DNA from: Xylophilus sp. | Lineage (GTDB): Bacteria > Pseudomonadota > Gammaproteobacteria > Burkholderiales > Burkholderiaceae_C | Reading direction: 5' to 3' | DNA length: 64,000 nt | NCBI GenBank assembly: GCA_009914555.1 | Contig: WNDY01000007.1 | Span: 1-64,000, forward strand | Part shown: in pieces, positions 55,040 to 64,000 of the stretch | Layout: the number at the start of each line of letters is the position of its first letter | Numbering within the stretch: the first letter of the stretch is position 1 | Program-made: the position numbers and the translations under genes | Notes under the pieces: model-generated | Database searches by the model: none | Told to the model about the DNA's origin: nothing | The model's input: only the letters and a program-made list of their open reading frames with translations

Positions 55040-55822
55040 CTACCTGGATGCAGCCTGCAGCACCACCCATGCCGGTGCATGGTCGCTCGGCCGGGGCCGG
55101 CCGCGCACCTCGCGGTCCACCCCCGCATCCTGCAGCCGCCGCGCCGCCGCCGGATTGAGCAGCAGGTGGTCGATGCGCAGGCCGGCATTGCGCTGCCAGC
55201 GCTGGCGCAGGTAATCCCAGAAGGTATAGATCGTCTCGCCGGGATGACGCGCACGCAGCGCGTCGGTCCAGCCGCTCGCCACCAGCGCCCGGAACGCCTC
55301 GCGCACCTCGGGGCGGAACAGCGCGTCGTCCACCCACGACTCGGGCTTGTACACATCGGCCTCGGTCGGGATGATGTTGAAGTCGCCGGCCAGCACCACC
55401 GGCTCCGCGCGGCCGCGCAGCGCTGCGGCGCGGGCGGCCAAGCGCTCCAGCCATGCGAGCTTGTAGTCGAACCGGGGCCCCGGCGCGGGGTTGCCATTGG
55501 GCAGGTAGAGGCAGGCCACAAGCACGCCGTCGACCGCGGCCTCCAGGTACCGGCTCTGGCTGTCGTCCGCATCGCCCGGCAGGCCGCGCTGCACCTCCAC
55601 CGGCTCGGCGCCGCGCGCAAGGATGGCCACGCCGTTCCAGGCCTTCTGCCCATGCCACAGCGCGCCGTAGCCGATCGCGCGGACCGGCTCGGCCGGGAAG
55701 GCCGCGTCGGTGCATTTCAGTTCCTGCAGGCAGGCGATGTCGGGCCGCGACTCCTCCAGCCATTGCAGCAGCGCCGGCAACCGGGCGTTGACGCTGTTGA
55801 CGTTGAACGTGGCGATCTTCAT
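55040..55822 (-). CDS. xthA: Exodeoxyribonuclease III
   Basis: A 260-residue Mg2+-dependent AP endonuclease/3'-5' exonuclease for base-excision repair. It shows KIATFNVNSVNARLPALLQW, LQELKCTDAAFP with the metal Glu, YLPNGNPAPGPRFDYKLAWL, AGDFNIIPTEADVY and the C-terminal RPSDHAPAWVVL with the catalytic Asp-His. The start at ATG 55822 is fixed by the family N-terminus. It is divergent from the GAF-type gene. It borders the integrative-element scar but is intact. Confidence 0.96.
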   Translation of the reverse strand: MKIATFNVNSVNARLPALLQWLEESRPDIACLQELKCTDAAFPAEPVRAIGYGALWHGQKAWNGVAILARGAEPVEVQRGLPGDADDSQSRYLEAAVDGVLVACLYLPNGNPAPGPRFDYKLAWLERLAARAAALRGRAEPVVLAGDFNIIPTEADVYKPESWVDDALFRPEVREAFRALVASGWTDALRARHPGETIYTFWDYLRQRWQRNAGLRIDHLLLNPAAARRLQDAGVDREVRGRPRPSDHAPAWVVLQAASR

Positions 55823-55981
55823 GGAGTCGAGCGTAGAAGACCGCGGGGACATGCCTGTTCCAAGAGGTTGCGCGGCCTGCGCGGCGCCAGCGGGCGCGTC
55901 CATCACGACGGCCGCATGGCTGACACCCGCGCAGGAATCCGCCGACCGGGCGGCGCGACGGTGCCGGTCCATGGTGGCACC

Positions 55982-56452
55982 ATGAACCTCGCCGAATCGA
56001 CCCACGAGTTCGAACTCCTGCTCGCACGCGGTGGCTTGGCAGCAGCGATCGGATGGCTCAACGCCAGCGTGCCGCACCGCTATACCGCCGCCTATCGCAT
56101 CGCAGCGGCGCAGCTGCACAGCGTTTACGTGCACGACAAGCGCGGCGAACTGCCGCCCGGCAACCTGTCCACGGTCGACCTGGACAGGAGCTTCTGCCAG
56201 TTCGCCGTCCAGGCAAACGGAGCCATCGTCGCCGATGCGGCGAGTGATCCACGGCTGGCCGACATTTCGGCCGCATCGAAGGTAGTGGCCTATTGCGGCG
56301 TACCGATCGGCGCGGGCGACGTCGACCTGTTCGGCACCCTGTGCCATTTCGACAGCCAGGCACGGGCGGTGACGGATGCGCAGTTCGCGCTGCTGGAGGC
56401 CGCCGGGCAGCAGTTGTACCCGTACCTGATGGCCGCAGGCTTTCCGCGCTGA
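55982..56452 (+). CDS. Small GAF-like protein, copy 2
   Basis: A 156-residue protein that aligns over its length with the one at 5732-6166: PHRYTAAYRI, LDRSFCQFAV and DVDLFGTLCHFDSQAR. This copy has a complete GAF-like middle (AASDPRLADISAASKVVAYC, GVPIGAGD). It has no output domain. The other copy lacks part of this middle segment. Ligand and role are unknown. The start ATG 55982 is preferred over an earlier in-frame ATG. Confidence 0.78.
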   Translation: MNLAESTHEFELLLARGGLAAAIGWLNASVPHRYTAAYRIAAAQLHSVYVHDKRGELPPGNLSTVDLDRSFCQFAVQANGAIVADAASDPRLADISAASKVVAYCGVPIGAGDVDLFGTLCHFDSQARAVTDAQFALLEAAGQQLYPYLMAAGFPR

Positions 56453-56556
56453 GGGCGCCGCCCGGCCACGCTGCACACATGGCCTTACGTGGCCGGCCAG
56501 GTCGGCCGCCAGAATGAACCCATCGCCCCTTCCCTGGAGAAACCCGCTTCCTGCCC

Positions 56557-58647
56557 ATGACACCGGCGCCGACCTCCTCCTCTTCCCCCTCCTGGCAATT
56601 CTTCCGCGCGGGCGGCGTCCCGCAGGTCGTCATCCGCACCGGCGAAGACATCGCCCGCCTCGACACCCTCGACCAGAAGCTCTGGGTCGCGCTGGCCTGC
56701 CCCACGCGTGGCGTCGAATTCGATCCCCGGACCCTCGACCTGATCGACACCGACCGCGACGGCCGCATCCGCCCGCCGGAACTGCTGGCCGCCTGCCGCT
56801 GGGCCTGTGCGCGCCTGCGCGATCCGCAGACGCTGGTGGACGGCGGCGCCGTGCTCGCGCTGGCCGAGGAGGCGCGCCGCCTGCTCGCGCTCAAGGGCCG
56901 CGAGGACGCGACCCACATCGCGCTGGAGGACGTGGTCGACCGCAGCACCGTGCTCACTTCCATGCGCTTCAACGGCGACGGCGTGGTCACGCCGGCCACC
57001 GCTGCCGAAGACGCGGACCTGCGCCGCACGCTCCAGGAGATCGCGGACACGCAGGGCACCGTTGCCGACCGCAACGGTCAGGCCGGCGTGGACCGCCAGC
57101 GCGCCGAGGCCTTCTTCGCCGACGCGCGCAAGCTCGACGACTGGTATGCGCGGGCCACGGCCCAGCAGCCCGCCCTGCCACTGGGCGAACGGACCCTGGC
57201 CGCGGCGGAGGCGGTGGAGGCCGTGCGCGCCAAGGTGGATGACTACTTTGCCCGCACGCGGCTGGTCGGCTACGACCCGCGCGCCGCTGCCTCGCTGCAA
57301 TCCACGCCCGACGAATACCACGCGCTGGGCCTGCGGACGCTTTCGCTGGACGACGAGGCGCTGCGCGCCCTGCCCCTGGCCACGCCGGAGCCAGGCCGGG
57401 CGCTGCCGCTGACCGAAGGCGTCAACCCCGCCTGGGCCGCCGCGCTCCGGGCGCTCAAGGTCAGGGCGGTCGATCCGTTGCTGGGCGGCGCGCACAAGGT
57501 ACTGGACGAGGCCGCCTGGACCCGGGTCCGCGAGCGCCTGTCCACCAGCCGCGCTTGGCTGGCCGAGAAGCCCGACACGTCGCTGGGCCGGCTGGACGCG
57601 GACGACCTGCGGCGGCGCCTGGCGGCCGGCATCGAGGCCGCAGTGCTGGACCTGATCACGCAGGACAAGGCGCAGGAGCCGCGCAACGCCCGGCTCGCCG
57701 ACTTGGAAAAGCTGCTGCGGCTGCAGCGCGACCTGCTGCGGCTGCTGCACAACTTCGTATCGTTCCAGGACTTCTACAGCCGCGAGGGTGCGATCTTCCA
57801 GGCCGGCACGCTATACCTGGATGCCCGCAGCTGCGACCTGACGGTGCAGGTGGCCGACCCGGCCAGGCATGCGGTGCTGGCCGGACTGGCCAAGACCTGC
57901 CTGGCATATTGCGAATGCATGCGCGAGGGCGAGAAGATGTTCATCGCCGCTGCCTTCACCGCAGGCGACGTCGACTTCCTCTTCGTGGGCCGCAACGGCG
58001 TGTTCTACGACCGCCAGGGCCGCGACTGGGATGCCACCATCGTCAAGCTGATCGAGAACCCGACCAGCATCGGCCAGGCCTTCTTCTCGCCGTACAAGAA
58101 GTTCCTGCGCGTGCTGGAGGAACAGGTGGCCAAGCGGGCAGCCGCGAGCGAGACGGCGTCGCAGGGCTCGCTCGCCGCACTGGCCACCGGCGTGGCATCG
58201 GCCGACAAGCCGGCCCATCAGGGCGCGCCCGCGGCGGCTCTCGCCAGGCTGCCGGGCCGGGTGGACGTCGGCACGGTGGCCGCCATCGGCGTGGCGCTGG
58301 GAAGCATCAGCGCGGTGCTGGTGGGCATCTTCGGCAAGTTCATCGAGCTGGGGCCGTGGATTCCGATCGCGGTCCTCGGTATCGTCATCGCCATCTCGGG
58401 CCCGAGCATGCTGATCGCCTGGCTCAAGCTGCGCCAGCGCAGCCTGGGCCCCATCCTGGACGCGAGCGGCTGGGCGGTCAACGGGCGCATGAAGGTCAAC
58501 ACACGGCTCGGCGCCTCGTTGTCCCGGATCGCCCATGTGCCACACAGCGCCACAGCGCTGGCGCGCGACCCGTTCGCGGAGCGCCGCGGTCCGGCCTGGA
58601 CGGCCGGCATCGTGCTGGCCCTGGCCTTGCTGGCCGGCAGCGGCTAA
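56557..58647 (+). CDS. Membrane protein with EF-hand-like calcium motif
   Basis: A 696-residue protein. Residues 64-75 (DTDRDGRIRPPE) are a complete EF-hand-like loop, with a weaker FNGDGVVTPATA near residue 138. The middle is mostly helical and without known domain. The C-terminal ~130 residues hold two or three helices (VDVGTVAAIGVALGSISAVL, PIAVLGIVIAISGPSMLIAW, WTAGIVLALALLAGSG). After TAA 58645 the same frame continues with WLGWWDRMLPASLQRS and an Ala/Pro tail to TGA 58766, so the final stop may be premature. Confidence 0.75.
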   Translation: MTPAPTSSSSPSWQFFRAGGVPQVVIRTGEDIARLDTLDQKLWVALACPTRGVEFDPRTLDLIDTDRDGRIRPPELLAACRWACARLRDPQTLVDGGAVLALAEEARRLLALKGREDATHIALEDVVDRSTVLTSMRFNGDGVVTPATAAEDADLRRTLQEIADTQGTVADRNGQAGVDRQRAEAFFADARKLDDWYARATAQQPALPLGERTLAAAEAVEAVRAKVDDYFARTRLVGYDPRAAASLQSTPDEYHALGLRTLSLDDEALRALPLATPEPGRALPLTEGVNPAWAAALRALKVRAVDPLLGGAHKVLDEAAWTRVRERLSTSRAWLAEKPDTSLGRLDADDLRRRLAAGIEAAVLDLITQDKAQEPRNARLADLEKLLRLQRDLLRLLHNFVSFQDFYSREGAIFQAGTLYLDARSCDLTVQVADPARHAVLAGLAKTCLAYCECMREGEKMFIAAAFTAGDVDFLFVGRNGVFYDRQGRDWDATIVKLIENPTSIGQAFFSPYKKFLRVLEEQVAKRAAASETASQGSLAALATGVASADKPAHQGAPAAALARLPGRVDVGTVAAIGVALGSISAVLVGIFGKFIELGPWIPIAVLGIVIAISGPSMLIAWLKLRQRSLGPILDASGWAVNGRMKVNTRLGASLSRIAHVPHSATALARDPFAERRGPAWTAGIVLALALLAGSG

Positions 58648-58766
58648 TGGCTGGGCTGGTGGGACCGGATGCTGCCGGCCTCGCTGCAACGCTCGCCGGC
58701 GGCGCAGGCGCCGGCCCCCGCTGCGGCGCCGGCCGCGGCGCCTGCGACGGGCGGCGCGCCGTCCTG
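58645..58766 (+). other. In-frame C-terminal extension beyond the TAA stop
   Basis: The frame after TAA 58645-58647 stays open for 39 codons to TGA 58764-58766. The first residues WLGWWDRMLPASLQRS look like a hydrophobic/amphipathic C-terminal cap, followed by an Ala/Pro-rich tail. This continues the final membrane helix of the preceding protein. It overlaps nothing else, but falls close to the mocA-like stop at 58768. Confidence 0.6.
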
Positions 58767-58767
58767 A

Positions 58768-59388
58768 TCAGGCGGGCGGCCCGATCCATCCGCGGCGCAC
58801 GGCCGCATCCACGTCGGCCGGGGTGTCGAGATCGTGCGCCAGGTCCGGCCGCGGCACCGCCACCCATTGCCCGCGGGCGGCCGCCAGCATGTCGCGCAGG
58901 CCCCGGTCACCCTGCAGCGGGTGGGCGGCCCACAGCCCCTGCGGAACGACGACGGGAAGGCCTCGCGTGCCGCCATAGGTGCTGACGGCGGCCTGGTCCG
59001 GCGTGCAGCGGCTGGCGGCGAGCAGCGCGGCCAGATGCGCCTCGTCCAGTGCGGGCTGGTCGCAGCCGAGGATGAGGCTGTGGCTGACGGGCGGCCCTTC
59101 CGGCAGGGCGCGGCGCAGGCAGTCCAGGCTCGACCCCATGCCATCCCGCCACCGCGGGTTGTGCACGATCTCCGCCGGCAGACCGTCCAGCAACGGCGCC
59201 AGATCCGGCGCCCGGGCACCGAGCGCGACGAGGCAGCGCGCAGGCCGGGTGTGCAGCGCGAGCCGCACGGTGCGGCGCAGCAGGGTTTTGCCGTCGCGGC
59301 GCAGGGCCTGCTTGGCATAGCCGAGCCGGCTGCTGCCGCCCGCGGCCAGCACCAGCGCGGCATGGGCATGCGGCTCAGCCGGCGGCAT
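58768..59388 (-). CDS. Molybdenum cofactor cytidylyltransferase-like protein (MocA type)
   Basis: A 206-residue nucleotidyltransferase with the NTP-transferase start LVLAAGGSSRLGYAKQALRR, LGCDQPALDEAHLAALL and HDLDTPADVD. MocA adds CMP to molybdopterin, forming the cytosine dinucleotide cofactor of the xanthine-oxidase family. ATG 59388 overlaps the XdhC stop, so the two are coupled. Position after the molybdoenzyme genes supports a role in its maturation. It is shorter than its longest open frame, which has an unlikely Arg-rich leader. Confidence 0.9.
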   Translation of the reverse strand: MPPAEPHAHAALVLAAGGSSRLGYAKQALRRDGKTLLRRTVRLALHTRPARCLVALGARAPDLAPLLDGLPAEIVHNPRWRDGMGSSLDCLRRALPEGPPVSHSLILGCDQPALDEAHLAALLAASRCTPDQAAVSTYGGTRGLPVVVPQGLWAAHPLQGDRGLRDMLAAARGQWVAVPRPDLAHDLDTPADVDAAVRRGWIGPPA

Positions 59389-60409
59389 GGCACAGGGCGG
59401 CGGAAGGCGCCGCGCCGAGCATGTCCTTGGCCTGCGCCACCGATGCGAACCGGCCGAGGTCCACCCCATTCTTGACCGCAAGCACCTCCGCCATGATGCT
59501 CACGGCGATCTCGGCCGGCGTCTTGCTGCCGATGTAGATGCCGACAGGGCCGTGCAGCCGGCCGAGTTCGGCGTCGGTCAACCCGAAGTGCTCGCGCAGG
59601 CGCTGCCGCTTCCCCGCATGGTTGCGCCGGCTGCCGATGGCGCCGATGTACATCGCCTCGCTGCGCAGCGCGTCGATCAGCATCAGGTCGTCGAGCTTGG
59701 GGTCGTGCGTCAGCGCCAGCACGGCGCTGCGGCAGTCGGGGCGGAAGTCCGCGAGCACGTCGTCGGGCATACCGTGTTCGAGCCGCGCGCCCGGCACCGC
59801 GAAGCCGGTGCGGTATTCCTCGCGCGGGTCGCACACGGTCACCGCGAAGCCGTTGAACAGCGCCATGGTCGCCAGGGACTGCGACAGCTGGCCGGCGCCG
59901 GTGAGCAGCATGCGCCAGCCGGGGCCGAAGGTGGCATGCAGAAAGCCATCGGCCAGGCGCAGGTCGTCGGGCGCGGCGGCCGGCGCGATCAGGTCCATGC
60001 CGTCGGCGATCCGCAGCGTGCGGCGGACCAGCCGGCCGGCTTCGAGGCGTTCCACCAGATCGCACAGCGTGGCCGCGCGCGGATCGGGCTCCACCAGCAG
60101 TTCGAGCCGGCCGCCACAGGGCAGCCCGAAGCGGTGAGCTTCGTCGGCCGTCACGCCGTAGCGCACCAGCAGCGGCAGCACCGGGCGCTCGGTCGCGTCC
60201 GCGCCGGCGAAGCGGGCGATCAGGTCGTCTTCCACACAGCCGCCGCTCACCGAGCCGGCCACCGTACCGTCGTCGGCCAGGGCCATGATGGCGCCGACCG
60301 GCCGCGGCGACGAGCCCCAGGTGTGAACGACGGTCACCAGCAGCGCGCGCCGGTTCGCGGCGCGCCAGTCGCGCAGGGTGCGCAGCACCAGCAGGTCGAG
60401 ATGGTCCAT
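59375..60409 (-). CDS. XdhC-family molybdoenzyme maturation chaperone (PaoD-like)
   Basis: A 344-residue protein with the CoxI/XdhC_C arrangement: N-terminal TVVHTWGSSPRPVGAIMALA, the GSVSGGCVEDDLI motif, and a C-terminal Rossmann domain with LTGAGQLSQSLATMALFNGF and YIGAIGSRRN. XdhC binds the molybdenum cofactor, promotes sulfuration and inserts it into the enzyme. It starts 3 bp after the molybdopterin-binding subunit gene and overlaps the MocA-like gene, in line with the paoABC-paoD order. Confidence 0.94.
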   Translation of the reverse strand: MDHLDLLVLRTLRDWRAANRRALLVTVVHTWGSSPRPVGAIMALADDGTVAGSVSGGCVEDDLIARFAGADATERPVLPLLVRYGVTADEAHRFGLPCGGRLELLVEPDPRAATLCDLVERLEAGRLVRRTLRIADGMDLIAPAAAPDDLRLADGFLHATFGPGWRMLLTGAGQLSQSLATMALFNGFAVTVCDPREEYRTGFAVPGARLEHGMPDDVLADFRPDCRSAVLALTHDPKLDDLMLIDALRSEAMYIGAIGSRRNHAGKRQRLREHFGLTDAELGRLHGPVGIYIGSKTPAEIAVSIMAEVLAVKNGVDLGRFASVAQAKDMLGAAPSAALCHAAG

Positions 60410-60412
60410 GCC

Positions 60413-62608
60413 TCAGGCCACCTCCGGCAGGCGGTACAGCAGCTTGTCGAGGGTGACCGGGTAGTCGCGCACACGCACGCCGGTAGCGTTGTGCACCGCG
60501 TTGGCGATGGCCGCGGCCACGCCGCACAGGCCGAGCTCGCCGACGCCCGTGGCCTTCATCGGCGAGGAGACCGGGTCGGTCTCGTCGAGGAAGACGACCT
60601 CCTGATGCGGTATGTCCGCATGCACCGGCACCTCGTAGGCCGCGAGGTCGTGGTTGATGAAGCAGCCGAGCCGCCGGTCGACCACCAGTTCCTCCATGAG
60701 CGCGGCGCCGACGCCCATGGTCATCGCGCCGATGACCTGGCTGCGCGCCGTCTTGGGGTTGAGGATGCGGCCCGCGGCGCAGACCGCGAGCATGCGGCGC
60801 ACGCGGATCTCGCCAGTGAACGCATCCACCGCCGCTTCGACGAAATGTGCGCCGAAGGTCGACTGCTGGAACTGCTTGTCGAGGTCGCCGTATTCCATGG
60901 CGTCCTCGGCCGCGAGTCCATTCGGGCCAGCGGCCGCGGCGAGGGGGGCGCTGCGGCCGCCCGCCCGCACCTGACCATCGGCGAACACGGCGTCCGCGGC
61001 CGGCAGGCGCAGCTGCCGCGCGACCTGCTCGCGCAGCTTCACGCAGGCCGCGTAGACGCCGGCCGTGGCGCTGTTTCCGCCCCACTGGCCGCCCGAGCCG
61101 GCCGACACAGGATAACGGGAATCGCCCAGGCGCACGGTCACCTGCTCCACCGGCACGCCGAGCATCTCGGCGGCCGTCTGTGCGATGACCGTATAGCTGC
61201 CGGTACCGATGTCGGTCATGTCGGTTTCCACGGTGATGCGTCCGTCGCGGTCGAGCCGCACGCACGCGCCGGACTTCTGCACGAGGTTGTTGCGGAAAGC
61301 GGCCGCGACGCCCAGCCCGACTAGCCAGTCGCCCTCGCGCCGGCTGCCGTGGGCCACACGCCGGCTCCAGCCGAAGCGTTCCGCGCCCAGGCGCAGGCAT
61401 TCGACGAGCTGGCGCTGCGAGAAGCGCCGGTGCGGCCGGGCCGGGTCGACCTGGGTGTCGTTGAGGATGCGCAACGCGACCGGGTCCATGCCGAGCTGCT
61501 CGGCCATCTCGTCGATGGCGATCTCCAGCGCCATGAGTCCCGGCGCCTCGCCCGGCGCGCGCATCGCATTGCCTTCGGGCAGGTCGAGCGGCGCCACGCG
61601 CAGCGCCGTCCTGCGGTGCTGGCCTGCGTACAGCAGCTGGGTCTGCTGCACGGCCGTCTCGGGCACGCCGCCCGGCAGGTTGCCCGACCAGCTCTCGTGC
61701 GCGATGGCCTGGATGCGGCCGCTGCGGTCGGCGCCGATGCGGATGCGCTGATGGGTGGCCGGGCGGTGCGTGGTGTTGTTGAACACCAGCGGGCGGTGCA
61801 GCGCGACCTTCACCGGCCGCTGCGCCGCCCGCGCGGCCAGGGCCGCCAGCAGCGCGTCGCTGCGCAGGAACAGCTTGCCGCCGAAGCCGCCGCCGATGAA
61901 GGGCGACACCACGCGCACCTTGTCCTTCGGCACCTTGAGCGTGGCGGCCAGGTCGGTGCGCCACCAGTCGACCATCTGGCTCGACGTCCAGATGGTGAGC
62001 TCGTCGCCGTCCCAGGCGGCCGTCGTGGAATGCGGCTCCATCATCGCGTGGGACTGGTCGGGCGTGCGGTATTCGGCGTCGAAGGCGACTTCGGCCGCTT
62101 CGAATGCACGGTCGAAGTCGCCGACCGACAGGTCCCCGGCGTCCGGCATCTCCGGCTCCACGGCGGCCGGCCGGGCCTTGTCGAGGTCGAAGGAGCCTGG
62201 TTCCTCCTGGTAGTCGATGCGCAGCAGCGCCGCGGCGGCGCGTGCCTGCTCGAAGGTGCGGGCGACCACCACGGCCACCGCCTGGTGGTAGTGCTGCACG
62301 TCCGGGCCGGCGAGCAGCGGTGCGACGTTCTTCTTGCCCTTGCCGAGTTCCCCGGCGCTGCGCGCCGTCACGATGGCCAGCACGCCGGGAGCCGAGCGCG
62401 CTTCCTTCAGGTGCAGCCCGGCGATCTTCCCCTTGGCGATGGCTGCACCCACCACATAGCCATAGGCGGGCGCTTCGGGCAGCGGGTGCTCGTAGGCATA
62501 GCGCGCGGTGCCGGAGGTCTTGAGCGCGCCGTCGATGCGGTCGACCGCACGGCCGATATGCCGGCCCTGGTCGATGGGGTTGGCACCGGCGGGTGTGTCG
62601 AATTTCAT
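60413..62608 (-). CDS. Molybdopterin-binding subunit of a PaoC-like aldehyde oxidoreductase
   Basis: A 731-residue large subunit of the xanthine-oxidase family. It begins [20 protein letters not shown], has the GGGFGGKLF region for cofactor binding, [13 protein letters not shown], and near the end [19 protein letters not shown], where Glu691 is the catalytic base. It most resembles PaoC, which with PaoA and PaoB oxidises aromatic and aliphatic aldehydes in the periplasm. ATG 62608 overlaps the FAD-subunit stop by ATGA. Confidence 0.95.
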   Translation of the reverse strand: MKFDTPAGANPIDQGRHIGRAVDRIDGALKTSGTARYAYEHPLPEAPAYGYVVGAAIAKGKIAGLHLKEARSAPGVLAIVTARSAGELGKGKKNVAPLLAGPDVQHYHQAVAVVVARTFEQARAAAALLRIDYQEEPGSFDLDKARPAAVEPEMPDAGDLSVGDFDRAFEAAEVAFDAEYRTPDQSHAMMEPHSTTAAWDGDELTIWTSSQMVDWWRTDLAATLKVPKDKVRVVSPFIGGGFGGKLFLRSDALLAALAARAAQRPVKVALHRPLVFNNTTHRPATHQRIRIGADRSGRIQAIAHESWSGNLPGGVPETAVQQTQLLYAGQHRRTALRVAPLDLPEGNAMRAPGEAPGLMALEIAIDEMAEQLGMDPVALRILNDTQVDPARPHRRFSQRQLVECLRLGAERFGWSRRVAHGSRREGDWLVGLGVAAAFRNNLVQKSGACVRLDRDGRITVETDMTDIGTGSYTVIAQTAAEMLGVPVEQVTVRLGDSRYPVSAGSGGQWGGNSATAGVYAACVKLREQVARQLRLPAADAVFADGQVRAGGRSAPLAAAAGPNGLAAEDAMEYGDLDKQFQQSTFGAHFVEAAVDAFTGEIRVRRMLAVCAAGRILNPKTARSQVIGAMTMGVGAALMEELVVDRRLGCFINHDLAAYEVPVHADIPHQEVVFLDETDPVSSPMKATGVGELGLCGVAAAIANAVHNATGVRVRDYPVTLDKLLYRLPEVA

Positions 62609-63561
62609 GCCAGGCTCCTGGCGTCGTGCACGGCCGCGGCGATGGTGCGCTCGGCCAGCTGCAGCTTGAAGCGGTTCTGGTCGGTGGCCTGCGCGCCCGC
62701 CAGCAGCTGCCGCGCGGCGGCCTGCGCACCCTGGGGCAGTGCCGCGTCGCCGGCCGCGGAACGCCATGGCTTGTGGGCCACGCCGCCGAGCGCGATGCGG
62801 CCGGAGCCGTCCTTCTGCACGACGGCGGCCACCGAGACCAGCGCGAACGCATACGAGGCGCGGTCGCGCACCTTGCGGTAGACCTGGGCGCCGCCGATCG
62901 GCGCGGGCAACGTGACCGCCGTGATCAGCTCGCCGCCGCGCAGCGCGGTCTCGACCTCGGGCGTGTCGCCCGGCAGGCGATGGAAGTCGGCAATCGGTAT
63001 CACCCGCTGCCGGCCGGTGGCGTCCGTCGTCTCGACCTGCGCATCGAGCGCCCGCATGGCCACGGCCATGTCGCTGGGGTGCGTGGCGATGCAGGCGGCG
63101 CTGGTGCCGACCACGGCATGCTGGCGGGTGAAGCCGCCCTGCGCCGCGCAGCCGCTGCCGGGCCGGCGCTTGTTGCAGGCCGTGTCGGTGTCGTAGAAAT
63201 AGGGGCAGCGCGTGCGCTGGAGCAGGTTGCCGGCCGTCGTCGCCTTGTTGCGCAGCTGGCCCGATGCGCCCGCGAGCAGCGCCCGCGACAGCACGCCGTA
63301 GTCGCGCCGCACGCGCGGGTCGGCGGCGAGGTCGGTGTTGCGCACCAGGGCGCCGATGCGCAGGCCGCCCTCCTCCGTGGCGGAGACGGTGTCCAGCCCC
63401 AGGCCGTTGATGTCGACGAGGTGGGTGGGCGCCTCGATCTGGAGCTTCATCAGGTCCAGCAGGTTGGTGCCGCCGGCGATGAACCGGCTGCCGGGCTGGC
63501 GCGCTGCTGCCGCAGCGGCCTCCTGCACAGATCGCGGCTTTTCGTAGGTGAATGCCTTCAT
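62605..63561 (-). CDS. FAD-binding subunit, PaoB-like
   Basis: A 318-residue FAD subunit. The flavin-binding [20 protein letters not shown] and [14 protein letters not shown]-type region are clear. The insertion [21 protein letters not shown] carries three or more Cys, as in E. coli PaoB, where they bind an extra [4Fe-4S] cluster; this separates it from ordinary CoxM/XdhB proteins. It overlaps the molybdopterin gene downstream and the iron-sulfur gene upstream by 4 nt each. Confidence 0.94.
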   Translation of the reverse strand: MKAFTYEKPRSVQEAAAAAARQPGSRFIAGGTNLLDLMKLQIEAPTHLVDINGLGLDTVSATEEGGLRIGALVRNTDLAADPRVRRDYGVLSRALLAGASGQLRNKATTAGNLLQRTRCPYFYDTDTACNKRRPGSGCAAQGGFTRQHAVVGTSAACIATHPSDMAVAMRALDAQVETTDATGRQRVIPIADFHRLPGDTPEVETALRGGELITAVTLPAPIGGAQVYRKVRDRASYAFALVSVAAVVQKDGSGRIALGGVAHKPWRSAAGDAALPQGAQAAARQLLAGAQATDQNRFKLQLAERTIAAAVHDARSLA

Positions 63562-64000
63562 GACTTACCTCCGGCCACCTCGGCGATCGCTTCGACGATG
63601 TTGGAATAGGCGTCGCAGCGGCAGATGTTGCCGCTCATGCGTTCGCGCAGTTCCTCGGCCGACAACAGGGGCCGGGCCTGCAGATCGCGCGACGCATGGC
63701 TGGGGATGCCCTGCCGGACTTCTTCGAGCATGCCCACGGCGGAGCAGATCTGGCCCGGCGTGCAGTAGCCGCACTGGTAGCCATCATGGCGCACGAAGGC
63801 GGCCTGCAGCGGGTGCGGCCGCTCCGGTGTGCCCAGCCCTTCGATCGTGGTCACTTCCGCGCCCTGGTGCATCACCGCGAGCGTGAGGCAGGCGTTGATG
63901 CGCCGCCCGTCCACGATGACGGTGCAGGCGCCGCACTGGCCGTGGTCGCAGCCCTTCTTGGTCCCGGTCAGGTGGAGATGCTCGCGCAGCGCGTCCAATA
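63558..64000 (-). CDS. 2Fe-2S subunit, PaoA-like (N-terminus beyond window)
   Basis: The C-terminal ~147 residues of an iron-sulfur subunit with both [2Fe-2S] sites: the plant-ferredoxin motif [20 protein letters not shown], with a fourth Cys in INACLTLAV, and the helical-domain motif [13 protein letters not shown] plus [15 protein letters not shown]. The N-terminal part, which in PaoA includes a Tat signal, lies past the window, so periplasmic location is inferred. Its stop overlaps the FAD-subunit start. Confidence 0.95.
   Translation of the reverse strand, partial: LDALREHLHLTGTKKGCDHGQCGACTVIVDGRRINACLTLAVMHQGAEVTTIEGLGTPERPHPLQAAFVRHDGYQCGYCTPGQICSAVGMLEEVRQGIPSHASRDLQARPLLSAEELRERMSGNICRCDAYSNIVEAIAEVAGGKS

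Noticed and set aside
58644-62852. A 1402-codon minus-strand frame across the molybdoenzyme region
   Set aside because: It is a shifted frame of the MocA-like, XdhC and molybdopterin-subunit genes, which are recognisable in their own frames; the long frame is Arg/Pro/Ala-rich and has no motifs.

Overview
The window is high-GC chromosomal DNA from a member of the Burkholderiales (Betaproteobacteria), probably a Comamonadaceae/Alcaligenaceae-type environmental bacterium. This rests on the gene order ygfZ / mltG-tmk-holB-pilZ / tatD-ankyrin, a Bug-type tricarboxylate receptor, a DUF2239 protein, several LLM flavin monooxygenases with SsuA-like receptors, and a paoABC-like molybdoenzyme operon. 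No rRNA, tRNA or CRISPR was found. GC-rich codon use leaves very long open frames antisense to most genes; these are treated as shadows.

Layout. 1-828: the 3' part of an IS3-family transposase abutting a beheaded PepSY membrane protein and a small membrane ORF. 0.9-9.6 kb: aldehyde dehydrogenase, penicillin-acylase-like enzyme, a DUF2325 protein, a small GAF-type protein, a class A penicillin-binding protein and a diiron ferritin-like protein. 9.6-15.3 kb: housekeeping genes mltG, tmk, holB, pilZ, tatD and an ankyrin gene on the minus strand, most with 4-nt overlaps, with ygfZ divergent. 15.3-24.6 kb: nitroreductase, exported methyltransferase, LLM monooxygenase, ClpP-like protease, sulfonate-type receptor, Fsr-like MFS pump, a thioesterase-acetyltransferase fusion, an HSL-type esterase and an exported hydratase-like protein. 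24.7-37.8 kb: HDOD protein, PIN toxin with a frameshifted antitoxin, tex, Kef-type antiporter, DUF2239, MATE pump, LysR regulator, Bug receptor, MmgE/PrpD and dienelactone hydrolase.

37.9-43.6 kb is a coherent minus-strand accessory cluster: SsuA-like receptor, permease, ATPase and LLM monooxygenase, followed by a short-chain dehydrogenase and a CmcJ/NvfI-family oxygenase-like protein. It looks like a system for importing and oxidatively processing a small organosulfur or related compound. 43.8-47.9 kb holds three MFS drug exporters. 48-55 kb is the scarred part of the window: a HepT/MntA pair with a substituted HepT active site, a multiply frameshifted zinc-type dehydrogenase, and a junction where a thiolase remnant, an IS481 fragment and the remains of a Tn4371-like integrative element (relaxase plus integrase start) are fused. 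55-64 kb holds exonuclease III, a second GAF-type protein, an EF-hand membrane protein with an in-frame stop near its end, and a paoABC-like aldehyde oxidoreductase operon with its XdhC and MocA maturation genes, cut by the window edge.

The most unexpected pattern is a family of five ~60-75 bp intergenic repeats. Each ends within a few bases of a gene's stop codon and shares an ATACCCC-type left box, a GGCC hairpin and a TATAC(T/C)CC right box.
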